A stretch of DNA of 64,000 bases, from the NCBI RefSeq assembly GCF_950295315.1, contig NC_080175.1, positions 83,703,566 through 83,767,565 on the forward strand, written 5' to 3'. The notes under the pieces are model-generated. The model had not been told where the DNA came from and did not search any database. It saw nothing but the letters and a program-made list of their open reading frames with translations. How positions within the stretch are numbered: position 1 is the first letter of the stretch; each line of letters starts with the position of its first letter. Made by a program: the position numbers and the translations under genes. This document shows positions 51,621 through 63,097 of the stretch, piece after piece. This stretch comes from Erinaceus europaeus (lineage: Eukaryota > Chordata > Mammalia > Eulipotyphla > Erinaceidae).

Positions 51621-52277
51621 ACATGAATCCCAAACCTCAGAAAGATAAAATTGCCAATGACACATCACTGTTTGGGCATGGGCCTGATATATCTAGATTT
51701 TTTTTTTTTTTGCACCAATTGCTATTTAATGAAAGCTTACACAACTGTTTCTCTTATAATGGTAGCATAAACCTTCTCATTGGTTAACCTTAAGTGAAGA
51801 TATATATATATATATTAAGAGGAACTGCTTTCACATGGTCAAAATAAAAATTTTCTTAAGACATCCATTCTCACATTAAATTGCTTTTATTAATTCCTAG
51901 TCAGATAAAGGAACAAGCTATTTTTTTGTTATAGCTGAATAAAATGATATGTATAAATACACTGTACACAACAAAACAAATTTAGAATTTAAATAATATT
52001 TTAGTTAAAAAAAATCACAAATACCTTTGGCAAAGCAAGCAATCCATCTGAAGAGACTAAAATATTCATGCAATCTTTCAGCAGTGGTTCGAGGCAGTAG
52101 AACACTATGAAAGGACATGATGAGTTTCCCAAAGAACTTTCAGCAAATATATTATTTATACAGCTTCATCATATTGCTCTCATTTCTTCCCTGTCTTTTT
52201 TCCTTGTGTGTCAGCATTTTTGTGATATTATTCAATTTAGTTAGTCCACTGAATGCATTCACTTCTAAAGTTAAATG
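51621..52277. other. Intergenic, no recognised element
   Basis: AT-rich with a T14 run (51697-51711) and a short TA run near 51800. Confidence 0.5.
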
Positions 52278-52425
52278 GAAGTGTGGCCCAAAGGTAGCAC
52301 AGTGGGTAGAACAGAGTAATTGTGTGTGTAAGGTCCTTAGTTGGATGCCCAGTATACGCATTGGTTCTTTCTTTATTCCTCTGTGTTGTTAATAAGCCAA
52401 TAAGCCAAAAATAAATAGAGGTTAG
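52278..52425 (+). mobile_element. Degenerate tRNA-like SINE
   Basis: TGTGGCCCAAAGGTAGCACA and CAGTGGGTAGAACAGAG form the head. B-box poorly kept. Confidence 0.5.
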
Positions 52426-52571
52426 TAAAAGTTAAACAAATCAAATGTAATTGAAATTAAACTCTCATTACCTTTGTAATAACTGGGCTTTTAGTATACT
52501 AGAACATACGACATAGACACAAAGACTTTAAATATAAATAAAATGATAAATATTGAATACAAAGGAGATTA

Positions 52572-52775
52572 ATGTACTGGTTAAGAGTCTGAACTTTGGA
52601 ACCAGAAAGCCTCCGTTTAATTTCTAGCACTCTGTTAATAAAGTGTGACACTTGGCACTTAATCTCTACGTGCCTAAGACTCCTCCCCTACAAAAGAGAC
52701 TAATAATGTACCTTTCTTATGGAGTGATTGTGAAAATTAAGTAAGTTGGCACATATAAAATGTATAGGATTTAGC
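52572..52775 (+). mobile_element. MIR, long copy
   Basis: GGTTAAGAGTCTGAACTTTG, GAACCAGAAAGCCTCCGTTT and ATTGTGAAAATTAAGTAAGT match the classic MIR order. Confidence 0.85.
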
Positions 52776-53504
52776 TTTATTAAAAATAAATTAGAAGTAC
52801 TTAGAAGTGATCATATATAAACAAAAGTTTTGAGGTAATATACAACTTGCAAGTAAAGGAGAAAGGAAGTAATGGAGATTTTTATTCTGCAGTTTGGGGA
52901 GGAAGAGGAATATTCCAGGTTTTTCTATTAACTGTAGGAAGCTTTGAGGAAGAAAGCAGGAGACTGGGAAGGCTGATATTGTGGGCTGCTGAAGAGAACT
53001 TTTAGAAAGAAAGGAGAAAAAAAACGAAGCACTGAAAGCTAGTGATAAGTTTATTTGAATTCAACTGGGAAGCAAGTGACATGATTTTATTTGAAGTTTT
53101 GAAAAGGTGCTTAGGATAAATACATAGGACACCATGGTGTAATTGGACAAATAGAGTTAACAGGTAGGAAATAACAGTATTCTTATAGCAGAGAGAAGCT
53201 GACACTTTGGGGAGAGATTATGTCACAACTCTTGTATACATTAATTTCAAGGCATAATTGTAACAAATATTTAGAACTGCTTTTATACTGTATGTGGTGA
53301 GGCAGGAAGAAAGTAAGAGAGAGTGAGATATGAGCAATAACTTAGAGAATCTACCTTACAGGAGTGGCTGACTATAACAAATGACATATAAACATAATAA
53401 CGAGCAAATTATACCTGATTCTGACAAGCACAGATATTCAGTTTCCTTTAAGGATTGCTTAACAGGTGAAGGTAAGATTGGCTCTGACCAGATAATCTCT
53501 CTCT
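52776..53504. other. Intergenic, no recognised element
   Basis: AT-rich, nothing identified. Confidence 0.55.
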
Positions 53505-53745
53505 TTTTAAATTTAGTGACTTAATATTGATTTACAAAATTATAAAATAACAGGGGTATAATTCCCACCACATTCTCTTCCTCCAATGGAAGCTACAGTA
53601 GTTCTCCCAAGACAGCCAGATTATCTCCACTAGTGTTCTGCCAAGATCTATGAATATTAGTCTTCAGTTCATCTTCCTCTCTGATTCTCATGTACCCTTG
53701 AACTCTACTAAGAAATCCTAGGTCCTTGAGGTACAGATGAAACAA
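53505..53745 (-). mobile_element. Retroposed 3' end, L1-like
   Basis: ATTTACAAAATTATAAAATA, GGGGTATAATTCCCACCAC and CTTCCTCCAATGGAAGC parallel the antisense L1 3' end blocks but are diverged. Confidence 0.5.
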
Positions 53746-53789
53746 TGGTTGCATGTTACTGGTTATTATGGGAGATAGAAGAGAAGGTT

Positions 53790-54805
53790 GTTGGGGGTCT
53801 GGTGGTAGTGCAGCGGGTTAAGCGCATGTGGTGCAAAGCGCAAGGACCAGCAGAAGGATCCCGGTTCAAACCCCGGCTCCTCACCTGCAGGGGGGTTGCT
53901 TCACAGGCGGTGAAGCAGGTCTGCAGGTGTTTTTCTCTCCCCTTTCTCTGTCTCCCCTCCTCTCTCTGTTCCATCCAACTGTGGGGAAATTGTGAGGATG
54001 TGGTTGAACTTGGCAGGGCTTGACTTGAGGGGACATCCATCCTGTCAGTCTCTCTCTCTCTACTGAGAGGTTGAGCAAGAAGGGACATGACTCCCCAAGA
54101 TTTTCCCCTTCTTATCAGACTCCCTGCCTCACAAAGCACCCTGCATTTTTCTGCCTCCAGGAGCCTGGCATTCCTAAAAACATTAAACCAGCTCCCCCTG
54201 TGCCACCCTGCATTCCTGATACTATGGCCTATCTACATAATCATTGTTTTGCCTGAAAGATCCCCACCCATTCCATTCCTTTGATCTATCTTCTTTCTAC
54301 CCTTAAGACCCTCCCTGCCTGCAGGGTATTATTAATCCTACTGGTTAAAACCCTCACAACAGTTGCCAAGGAAATTCCTACTTTTCCCAGTCCTTTTTGT
54401 CTTTCTCTGCCCCTTTCCAAACCATGTCAAGCCATTTCCGTTTCCGACTTGCCACTTCCAGATCTGCCCTTTAAAAGCCTTGGCTCTCTGATCAATAAAT
54501 ATTGGAGTCACCTTGCCACCATCAGCTCTGTTCTTGGGTCATCTCTCTTGCGTCACTGAGTGAGTAGCAGCCCAGGCTAACTGTGGTCTCAATCTCTCCA
54601 ACCCAGAGAATAAGCGCCCGGGAAGAGGCACCCCCACGCTAGCCTGGCATCCAACAACAGCAATGACAATGACAACAATAATAATGAAACAGGGATAACA
54701 ACAAAGGCAACAAAGAGGGAAAAAAATGGCTTCCAGAAGCAGTGGATTCGTAGTGCAGGCACCAAGCCCCAGCAATAACCCTGGAGGCAAAAAAAAAAAA
54801 AGGAA
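53790..54805 (+). mobile_element. SINE family A with tail module, split by a solo LTR
   Basis: GGGGGTCTGGTGGTAGTGCA through CTCTGTTCCATCCAAC, then after the LTR TCCAACAACAGCAATGAC, AAAGGCAACAAAGAGGG, TGGCTTCCAGAAGCAGTGG, AATAACCCTGGAGGC and poly(A). Confidence 0.92.
53980..54649 (+). mobile_element. Solo LTR inserted in a SINE
   Basis: 670 bp with TG...CA ends (TGTGGGGAAATTGTGAGG to TAGCCTGGCA), flanked by TCCAAC at 53974-53979 and 54650-54655. It contains a TATA-like CTTTAAAAGCC at 54470 and AATAAA at 54494-54499, followed by a GT/T-rich stretch. The orientation is plus. No internal retroviral sequence remains, consistent with LTR-LTR recombination. The 60-92 aa frames within it are not genes. 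Confidence 0.88.
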
Positions 54806-56069
54806 GAGAAGGTTGTTGTATAATGCTGATGAGTGGCAGGGATATTTCTCCTTTAAGTATAGGACAGGAACAGCAGGAAAAAATTAGACTAGTTTTTTTT
54901 TTTTTTTTACAATGTAGAATGAACACAACATTTTATTTAACTCATTTATTAATGAGGGATGAGGGAACCAATAATTTCATTTTAGTGTGATTATAGGTAA
55001 ACCAGACATTTATATGGAGTAAAAGAATGCTGAAATGAATTTACAAGTTGATGCAAAGCTAGAGGGAGACTCAACTGAACTGAGAGGATAGAATTTTACT
55101 TTATCTGTAGGAAAGAATTATTTGCATTGCTTTAATTTACCTGCAAGTTATGTACTTAAAATTAGACTAGTTTTGGTAGTCAGTGGCTACAAAATAAACT
55201 ACTAAACAATTTCTCCCTTGTTCCTCCCTCTACCTTTCATAAAAAGAATAAAAAACAAACAAAACAAAACAAAACCAAAAAACAAACGAATAAAAACACT
55301 AAAACCACCACCACTACCAAAACCCAAAGAAATATATGTTTTATTCTTCTTAATGGCAACTAAATATAATATAGTTTATATAGAGTTGTGTATCTTTCAT
55401 GTAACCTAAAGATTTTTATTTTATCTCAGTAAAGCTTACTTGGCATTATAAAAATGATTTTCTTGTTTCATTTTGGCTCTAAAATTTAATGTGTATGCTT
55501 TTTAAAGGACTCTTTTCTTCACATTTCGATATTAATCTTATCACTTTCTCTGTGTATCTAGAGCCATCTGGTCTCTTCTCTTTACCTAAATGACGTCAGT
55601 TGATGTTGATCCTTCTTTGTGCCTTTACTCTTTAACAGAAGTTCAATATCTAACCTTTCCCTCATTAAAAGTTCTCATGCCTCAATCTGAGCATTTTTTT
55701 TTTTACCTTAGGATTGTAAAAGAATTGACTCTTTTTGTAGATCTGTCAATGCTTTGCTGTTAATGATTTTCATTTACAGTGAACTCAGAGAATTTTTAAA
55801 GGAATCTCTTTCATCAAACATTATAGATTTTGACTCCTTAACCATGGGGAGCAAACTGTTCTTTTTACTGGGTGGAATTTTTAACTCATTATTTGATGCC
55901 AGTTCTTTTTAAAGACTCTTGACCTCCAATATATTTTAACACTAAGGGCATATTATCAAGTGATTAATCTTATAGTTTATCTTATAAAGGAAGTAAAAGT
56001 CCCATGGTCATATTTTTCTTCCTCCTTTTAATTTATTATTATTATTATTGTTATTGTTGTTGTTGTTGC
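54806..56069. other. Intergenic, no recognised element
   Basis: T15 run near 54893, an AAAAC-rich patch at 55245-55300, otherwise AT-rich. Nothing identified. Confidence 0.5.
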
Positions 56070-56205
56070 TATATTATTACCATTACCAGAGAACTAACTA
56101 GTCAATTCTGGCTTATGGTGGTGCTAGGAATTGAACCTGAGATCTTGAATCTCAGACATGGAAGTCTATCGTGTAAGCCAGTCTGCTATATCTCCTTAAC
56201 CCTCT
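56070..56205 (-). mobile_element. SINE family C, degenerate
   Basis: TTCTGGCTTATGGTGGTGCT, GGAATTGAACCTGAGATC and CTGCTATATCTCCTTAACCC. Confidence 0.7.
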
Positions 56206-56344
56206 AGTATATTTCTTGAGCCTTAGGCTGACTCAAGGATAATGTAAAGAAAAAACTTGTCACTACAGGTGATATATACACAGAGAGTTCTGATGTAACT
56301 AGTCAAAAGGCAATTTTTCTGAGGGAATGAGAAAAGGTGAATGG

Positions 56345-56505
56345 AGCTTGGGGGTCCTGGTGCATGTTGGTGAAAAAGGTCCTAAATTTGGGGTCAGAGT
56401 GTCTTACAGTCACCTATTACAGGGAGATGAATGATTGTACCCAAGTGTAAAAACTGTACTGTAAACCTTTAACCCATCTTCCAATAAAGTGATAAAAAAT
56501 ATTTA
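56345..56505 (+). mobile_element. Short L1-type 3' end, third subtype, diverged
   Basis: GGGGTCCTGGTGCATGTTGG, AAAACTGTACTGTAAACC and CATCTTCCAATAAAGTGAT. Confidence 0.6.
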
Positions 56506-56639
56506 GTTTAGGTTGCCTTAAACTGGCGTATCTTTTCTATAGGTGAACGAAATCCTTAATTATTTTTTAGATATTATTTATTATACACTCAAAGAATATG
56601 CAAATGAATAATCCTATGTGCTTATGTTCCCACTACTTT

Positions 56640-57340
56640 TCTATTTCTTGGATTGCCTTGTCAGTTCTTCCTTGGTTTTCCTCAAACAGTTCAAAATACT
56701 CTTGACTGAGAAATATGGCAGTTGCTATTTCTTCTACCTGGAACCGTTATGCTTTTAGTTCTTCGTTAAAATTCCTGCTCTTGGGCGCCAGATGGTAGCA
56801 CACCACTTTAAGCACACACAGTGGGAAGCTCAATTACCAGCTAAGGATCCCCGCTGGAAACCCCCCCCACACCTGCAGGGGGCTGGCTCCACAAGTGGTG
56901 AAGCAGGTCTCCAGGTGTCTGTCTTTCTCTCTTCTCTCTTCCCCTCCTCTCTCAATTTCTCTCTGTCCTATCCAACTATGACAACAAAAATAACAGTAAC
57001 AACAAAGGCAACAAAATGGAAAAAATAGCCTCCAGGAGCAGTGGATTTGTAGTGCAGGCACCAAACCCCAGCGAAAACCCTGGAGGAAAAGACAATTCGT
57101 CTTCATAGAGAGGCATTTAATCAACATTCTCAATCTTAACCTTTCATCCCATGTTTCAGATGCCCCATACTTTAAACTTCACTTCATAGTATTGAGCACA
57201 TAAGTTGTATTATTTGTGCTTATCTTTCACACCACAATTTAATTTCCAGAAGGACATGACCTTTTTTCATTATTATAGCCTCAGGGCCTAGCAGAATAGT
57301 GACACACTTAAGTAGTCTATAAATGTATGTTAATTCAGCT
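56640..57340 (+). mobile_element. L2 3' end split by a SINE
   Basis: TTGCTATTTCTTCTACCTGG and GTTCTTCGTTAAAATTCCTG come before, and AGGCATTTAATCAACATTCT and AGCCTCAGGGCCTAGCAGAA after the SINE. Together they match the L2 3' region. Confidence 0.6.
56786..57085 (+). mobile_element. SINE family A with tail module, diverged head
   Basis: GGGCGCCAGATGGTAGCAC, CACACCTGCAGGGGGCTGG and AGCCTCCAGGAGCAGTGGAT to CCCTGGAGGAAAAG. Confidence 0.85.
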
Positions 57341-57344
57341 TAGT

Positions 57345-57505
57345 GTGTGGGAAAGACAGCTCAATGGTTATGCAAATGGTTTTCTAGCCTGAGGCTCTTG
57401 AGTTTCTAGGTCCAGTCCTTAGTGCCGCCATAACTAGAGCTGAGTAGTCCTTTGGTCTCTCCATCTGTATCTTTCCCTCTGTATTTCTCTTTAACTAGAA
57501 ATAAG
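57345..57505 (+). mobile_element. SINE family C
   Basis: CTCAATGGTTATGCAAATGG, CTAGGTCCAGTCCTTAGTGC and CATAACTAGAGCTGAGTAG. Confidence 0.75.
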
Positions 57506-57507
57506 TA

Positions 57508-57800
57508 AATAGGGGTTGGGTGGTGGCACACTGGGTTAAGCACACATAGTACCAAGCACAAAGACCCACACAAGGACCTGGGCAATGATCCTGGTTTAAG
57601 CCCCAGCTCCCCATCTGCAGGAAGATCACTTCACAAGCAGAAAGCAGGTCTGCAGATGTTATCTCTCCTCCTAGCTTTCTCTCCTCTCAATTTCTCTCTG
57701 TTATATCTAGTAAAATAAATAAATAAAGGAAAATATGGCCACTAGGAGCAGTGGATTTGTAGTGTAGGCAGTGACCCCCATCGATAACCCTGGAGTTAAT
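57508..57800 (+). mobile_element. SINE family A with tail module
   Basis: GGGGTTGGGTGGTGGCACAC to GGCCACTAGGAGCAGTGGA and CGATAACCCTGGAG. Confidence 0.85.
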
Positions 57801-58489
57801 AAATAAATATAAAACCTATCTATATATTTTAAAGTATGTTAAATGATTGATAAAAACAGAATGATTATATGATCTATAGACATAAAATTAAGCTTTCTCT
57901 TTATCATTTACATTCTAATGTGAATATCTCCATCTGTGTATAATTCCAAACCAAGGATTTTAGGAAGGCATAGAATTGTTTTAAAGCCTCTATAGAATTT
58001 AAAATCATCATTGTAATAGAGGATCAGTGTGTTAAAATGTACATGCCTTTGTAGGACTCTAGGATAAGTAAATTATGTTTTTGTCATATAGATTTCTTTA
58101 TTTTTGTTCTGAAGAATAAATAAATAAATCAGCAGAAAAAATATTTAGATAGGTGGTATGCAATCACACCACAGGGAAATGTATTTGATGACTTATAATA
58201 AACTATGTTCTGAGCAAATTATAATTGCTGCCCAGGAGAGAGAAGCAAAACCAAGAAACTATTTCTGTCTTTATTTGGTGGGAATTGTGTGCACATAATA
58301 CATTTGACAAAAAAAAAATAATGACTTTGAGTTAGAACTATTCACAGCAAAACATTTATAATTTCAAAATTGGGTATAAGTAAAATATGGGTCTGCCTCA
58401 AATGGAATGGAGACATACTTTAAAAAAAATTCTTAGAAAGAGTAATGAAAGCTGACTTATTTTATATAAATTTGTTCTTTGTGCCTTCT
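57801..58489. other. Intergenic, no recognised element
   Basis: AT-rich, nothing identified. Confidence 0.55.
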
Positions 58490-58665
58490 ACCTTACTAAG
58501 GACTTTGCACACATTAAAAACCCTAAGTCCACCAGTGACACTATGAAGTACCATTTTGTTTTATTTTTCAGATGAGAAAACTGGACCTTGTGGAGGTTAT
58601 GGACCTTGCCTTGTTGGTCAACAGATACTGAAATGTGGCTACTAACTTGGATGCAAATCTAATGG
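58490..58665 (+). mobile_element. MIR
   Basis: GACTTTGCACACATTAAAAA, TTTTCAGATGAGAAAACTGG and GCAAATCT follow the MIR order. Confidence 0.75.
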
Positions 58666-58774
58666 CTACTTTTTTGACCATTTAAAGTCGACTCTGTGTG
58701 GCCAGGAATCTTTACGGAATTCTTTAGTATTAAATTACTCAATTGATAGCAACAGAGAATGCATTTCATAACAA

Positions 58775-58900
58775 CACATTCATTTTCCTTCTTTCCTCCT
58801 ATCTCTCTCCTTCCCTTCTTTTTTTTCCTCCTCTCACCACCTCTTTCTACCTACCTACCTTCCGCCCTCCTTTCCTTCCTTCCTATGTTATCACTGGAGT
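58775..58900 (+). repeat. TC-rich low-complexity tract
   Basis: CTTCC/CTCC/TACC runs, followed by a degenerate minus-strand SINE to about 59045. Confidence 0.7.
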
Positions 58901-59045
58901 TTTACTGCTCTGAGCAGGCTTTTCCAGATATACAGAAAAAAAAAAAAAAAAAGAGACAGAGAAGGAAAGATACTACAGCACTGAAGAATCTTCCACTGCA
59001 GAACTCAAACCTTTGTCCTGCATTTGGCAAATGAGGCATACTCTA

Positions 59046-60621
59046 ACAGGGGTGGGTGGTTCCAGCCATTTCATGACAATTTTTTGACATTCAGTTTTTC
59101 ATAATCACTAGGCAGATAAAAAAAAAAGTCATGGAGTCATGGTGAAAGCAGAGTTCTGAGCTTAACATAAATTCTACAAGTATTTTAAGTTCTGAAGTCA
59201 ATGCTTTGACTAGACTTAATGCTTTAGGCAGAATTGGCAATAGAAAAAGAGAAAGGAGGTCAGAAGAGACAGCTAATTCTCCCTGTTGATTCTGAGATGG
59301 AGAATCTTCTCACCTAAGGGTGATTAGCCTATTTTTCTCATATATCTCCAGGCTATATTCATGAAGAGAAAACAAAGGACCACAGTGTAGTAAGTATATG
59401 CCAAGGTAAAAAAAAAAATCTGGCAGTCTTGTCTAGTTGTAGTAAACATTTGAAAGTGGTGGTAAGACTGTGAGGACTTGTAAATGTACAGGCAGAGCAA
59501 AGTCTTGGGAAAATGTCGCTATTTGTTGTTTGGCATTCTTTCTATTCTTTATAAACTACTCATGGTTTTTGGAGACTGCTTGTTCAGATTGTCTTTCACT
59601 TCCATTCTCATTGACAGCTCCTTGACCCAAGACTGTCTATGGGATGTTTTCAAACAGATTTGATCAAGGTCACTAGTTCTGCTGACTCAAATGCTATTAA
59701 ATAGCCTGTAAAATTTTTTTTCAACTCTAGAGACATAATATATGTATATATTATAAACTAGTAATTTCCCCCTTATTTTCTCTCATTCTTGTTTAAGTTT
59801 CCCTTGATACTCTTAAAACTATACCCACTTGCTTCAGCTGTAAATTTCTTCTCATATTGTTGTGTTAAATTAGTCATAATCCATTGTGGATTTTATATTT
59901 GGAATAGTAATTTAATCTGTTAAGCATAAACTGGTTCAATTTGTTTACTTCAGTGACTTACTATGCTGAGTGGTTAAAAAAAAAAAAAGCTGAGTTCCCA
60001 TCTGAGAGTTTTAATCCAAATTCTCTCAGTCCAGATGGCTCCTACTACTAAGCCAGGAAAATGTGGAGCCTCTCTACTTCCTGCTGATTTGTTTATTGTG
60101 GCCCTTGATTGCTATTAATGATCCCCAGCTGTACCAGCTACCTAGTTATATCTTTCTTCCATCTCCTCCACCCTCATTAACCCCTTGGGGTCAGTTCCTG
60201 CTTCTTTGCTGACTGTCCCTTCCTCATTTCGCTGTAAAGGAAACAAGATTTTAATTTTGAGGAGTCCCTAGAAAACTGGAAAGGTAAGAATTATTTCTGT
60301 CCAGAAAGGGCCAAATGAAAATGTTGGTACTGAATAATTCTTGGTGGGCTTCTTGGACTTACATTTTTCTCAATTTTGTAGTCATGAAACTCATTTTCAC
60401 TCTTTTTTTTTTAAATGAAATAGTCCCAAAGAATTAAATTAATAAGATTCATGTACACATACATCTGTATCCATTTCACATTGGTCTGGGAGATATTTTA
60501 GGCCTAGTTTTGTTAAGCTGGTAGTTATTTATTTATTTTATTTTGGAACCATTCTTGAATACCACCTGCCACTCCTTTGTAGGTGCTATTTATTTTAAGA
60601 GTTCAAGACATAAATAAAAAT
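59046..60621. other. Intergenic, 1.6 kb without recognised repeats
   Basis: AT-rich with A-runs near 59408 and 59973. No coding signal. Confidence 0.5.
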
Positions 60622-60811
60622 ACCATAGTGTTGGAGGTGGCACTGCTGGTTAAGCCTACAGAGTACCAGGCACAAGGATCTGGGTTCTACCCCCAGCTCC
60701 CCACCTGCAAGGGAGGAAGCTTCACAAGGAGGTGAAGGAAGTCCTGCAGGTGTTTCTTTGTCTTTCTTCCTAATTCTTGGGCTCTCAGTTTCTCAATGTC
60801 TTATTAAATAA

Positions 60812-60850
<39 letters not shown>

Positions 60851-60920
60851 GATGGCTGCTGGGTGCAGTGGATTCATTGTGCAGACACCAAACCCAGTAA
60901 TACCTGGTGGAAAAAAATAT
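60622..60920 (+). mobile_element. SINE family A with tail module
   Basis: GTTGGAGGTGGCACTGCTGG, CCCACCTGCAAGGGAGG and GATGGCTGCTGGGTGCAGTG with AATACCTGGTGG. The middle is replaced by a (GA)n run. Confidence 0.8.
60816..60847 (+). repeat. (GA)n microsatellite within a SINE
   Basis: About 15 GA units. Confidence 0.95.
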
Positions 60921-60930
60921 AGATATATAT

Positions 60931-60947
60931 GTGTGTGTGTGTGTGTA
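60931..60947 (+). repeat. (GT)n microsatellite
   Basis: Eight GT units after an AT run, at the A-rich tail of the SINE. Confidence 0.9.
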
Positions 60948-61259
60948 TTGATAACCAATTTTCATTATGCTCAGAACTGGAATATTTCTGTAGCATCTAC
61001 ATGAAATATAAAGCTCTGTAAATTGGAAAAAAAAAAAGAGGATTGAATGGGAATCAACTCAGCTTTCATTTTGCTTGTATACAGGTAGTACTTGAAACAG
61101 ATATGACCCTATGAATTAAAATGAAACAAAGTGTCTTTTCTTGCTGATGTTTTTCTGTCTCTTACTATTCTTTTCTTTCTTCTTGTCTTTAAATATTAAA
61201 TAGTAATTGCTCTTGAGGTTTTTAAATGGCCTATGTTCCTTAGTAGGGTAATTGATAAT

Positions 61260-61400
61260 AATAGTTAATTTCCATAGAAGATGTTTGACAGATGTTGAGC
61301 CATGCACTTTACATACATTAGCTTTTTTTTAAAAAAAATTACAAAATCTTTTAAAATCACTGCCACTTTCACAGGAATATACTGAGTTTTAGAGTAGTTG
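61260..61400 (+). mobile_element. MIR fragment
   Basis: GAGCCATGCACTTTACATAC and AATCACTGCCACTTTCACAG with TACTGAGTTTTAGAG. Interrupted by a T/A run. Confidence 0.55.
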
Positions 61401-61557
61401 AGTATAAATATCATCTAGGTACCTCTACCTTAAGAAATTATTAAAGAAATGTAAACAGCCAAATATGGCTTCATAAGCAAAAGTTTCAAATCAAAAGCAA
61501 TGAGGGATGAAGAATATGTATCTACTGATTGCCTTAGTTTCCCTAAACCTAGACTCT

Positions 61558-61735
61558 GAGAACAAAGAGGAGAGAGAGAGAAAGAGAGAGAGAGAGACAG
61601 AGAGATGTCTGCAGCACTGCTTCAATACCTGCAAAGCTCTCCCCTTGTAGGTGGGGAACGGGGACTTGAATCTGGGTCCTTGCGCATTATAACATGTGCG
61701 CTCAGCCAGGTGCACCAACACCTGACCCTCCTCTA
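61558..61735 (-). mobile_element. SINE family B
   Basis: GA-rich start, CTCTCCCCTTGTAGGTGGGG and CAGGTGCACCAACACCTGAC. Confidence 0.8.
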
Positions 61736-61959
61736 GTGAATTTTTTGAAACCTAATTTATCAAAGAGGACAGGTGGAACAAATGATTTCACAATGGGTTG
61801 AATATTATTTGGAACTTTCATTTTTTTCCTATTATTTCATGACTTACAATAAACTCCCTTTTTTAGCTTTCCACATTTTTTAAGTTGTCAGTTTGAAATA
61901 CTTAAGTGGTAAATAGCGAATGAAACAATTTCTTTAATTACCACATGGATAGCACATCG

Positions 61960-62440
61960 TAAAAATCAGTCTTATTAGATTTAATTTACATGCTACAAAT
62001 TATATACCTCAGTGTACAGGTTAATGAATTGCAAATATATAGAATTTTTGCAACCATCACAAATCAGATATAAAAATTTTTTATCTTTCACCTTTCCTTC
62101 TACTGGAAATTCTCACCTTGATCCCAGGCAATTATTGATCTGATTTCTACTATAGAAGAGTAGTTTTGTCTGGTCTAAAAGTTAATGTAAACAGAACTAT
62201 GTACATAATCTTTTTGTATCTGGCAGTCTTTTGTTCAGTATAAATTTTTTTGAAATTCATCCCTGTTGTTTCCTATATCAGCAGTTCTATTATGTTTATT
62301 GGAGTGTAATGTACCACTATACAAATATGCTCTAATTAGTCCATTTATCTGTTGATGGACATTTTGATCATTCCCATTTTGGAGTTTTGAATAAGGGTGT
62401 TATAATTTGTATATAATTCCCTTGGTGCAAATACACGAAG
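61960..62440 (-). mobile_element. Ancient L1 (L1M-type) 3' part, antisense
   Basis: TCCATTTATCTGTTGATGGA, ATTATGTTTATTGGAGTG and TTTTGAATAAGGGTGTTATA are characteristic antisense L1M blocks, much more diverged than the L1s elsewhere in the window. Confidence 0.75.
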
Positions 62441-62911
62441 GCAGCACATTACAGTGTGCTTTAAGTGAACAGATACATTGCCAAATCATGAGGATTTAGG
62501 GAATTGCCCACATTTAACCAAACAACCAGCTGTGCAAATGTTAAAAATGCAATTGATCTACTACAGTATTTGAGAATCATGAAGGGTCATTTAGTTCAAC
62601 ACTCTGCAGGCTGGAGACTTCGCAGACTCAGCAGAGACTGAGTTTCTGGAGATGGCCAAGTGAGGCTGGCTGAACCTCTTTGATCCAGCTACTAGTCCGT
62701 TTACCCATGCTTCCCTTCAATTCTCAAACCTTGTAGATTTCTGAATCTGGCTAAGAGGAAAGGATTTAAAAAATTTTTTATTTTGAGAAGAGTACCTGTT
62801 TTTCCTCCTCACTTAATATCTTACTGCTACATAGAAAAGATAAAATTAGACATACAGTAGGGAATAAAGGTCTGTATCAAAGATTAAATGAAAATCTTAT
62901 TAAAAAATATA
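62441..62911. other. Intergenic, no recognised element
   Basis: Slightly GC-richer patch at 62600-62760 without recognisable content. Confidence 0.5.
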
Positions 62912-63060
62912 TATGGGGCCAGGTGGTGGCACACCTAGTTGAGTACATATTACAATGCACAAGGATCTAGGGTTCAAGCCCCAGGTGAAACAGTGCTCTA
63001 GGTCTCTCTCTCTCTCTTCTCTATCTTCCCCTTTCCTCTTGATTTCTGTCTATATCAATT
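62912..63060 (+). mobile_element. SINE family B, internally deleted
   Basis: GGGGCCAGGTGGTGGCACAC and AGGGTTCAAGCCCCAGGTG run directly into GAAACAGTGCTCTAGGTC. The CACCTGCAGG block is missing. Confidence 0.85.

Positions 63061-63063
<3 letters not shown>

Positions 63064-63095
<32 letters not shown>
63064..63095 (+). repeat. (TA)n microsatellite
   Basis: About 16 TA units at the tail of the SINE. Confidence 0.95.

Positions 63096-63097
<2 letters not shown>

Noticed and set aside
54071..54559. Short frames of 61-92 codons
   Set aside because: All lie inside the solo LTR and have no recognisable product.
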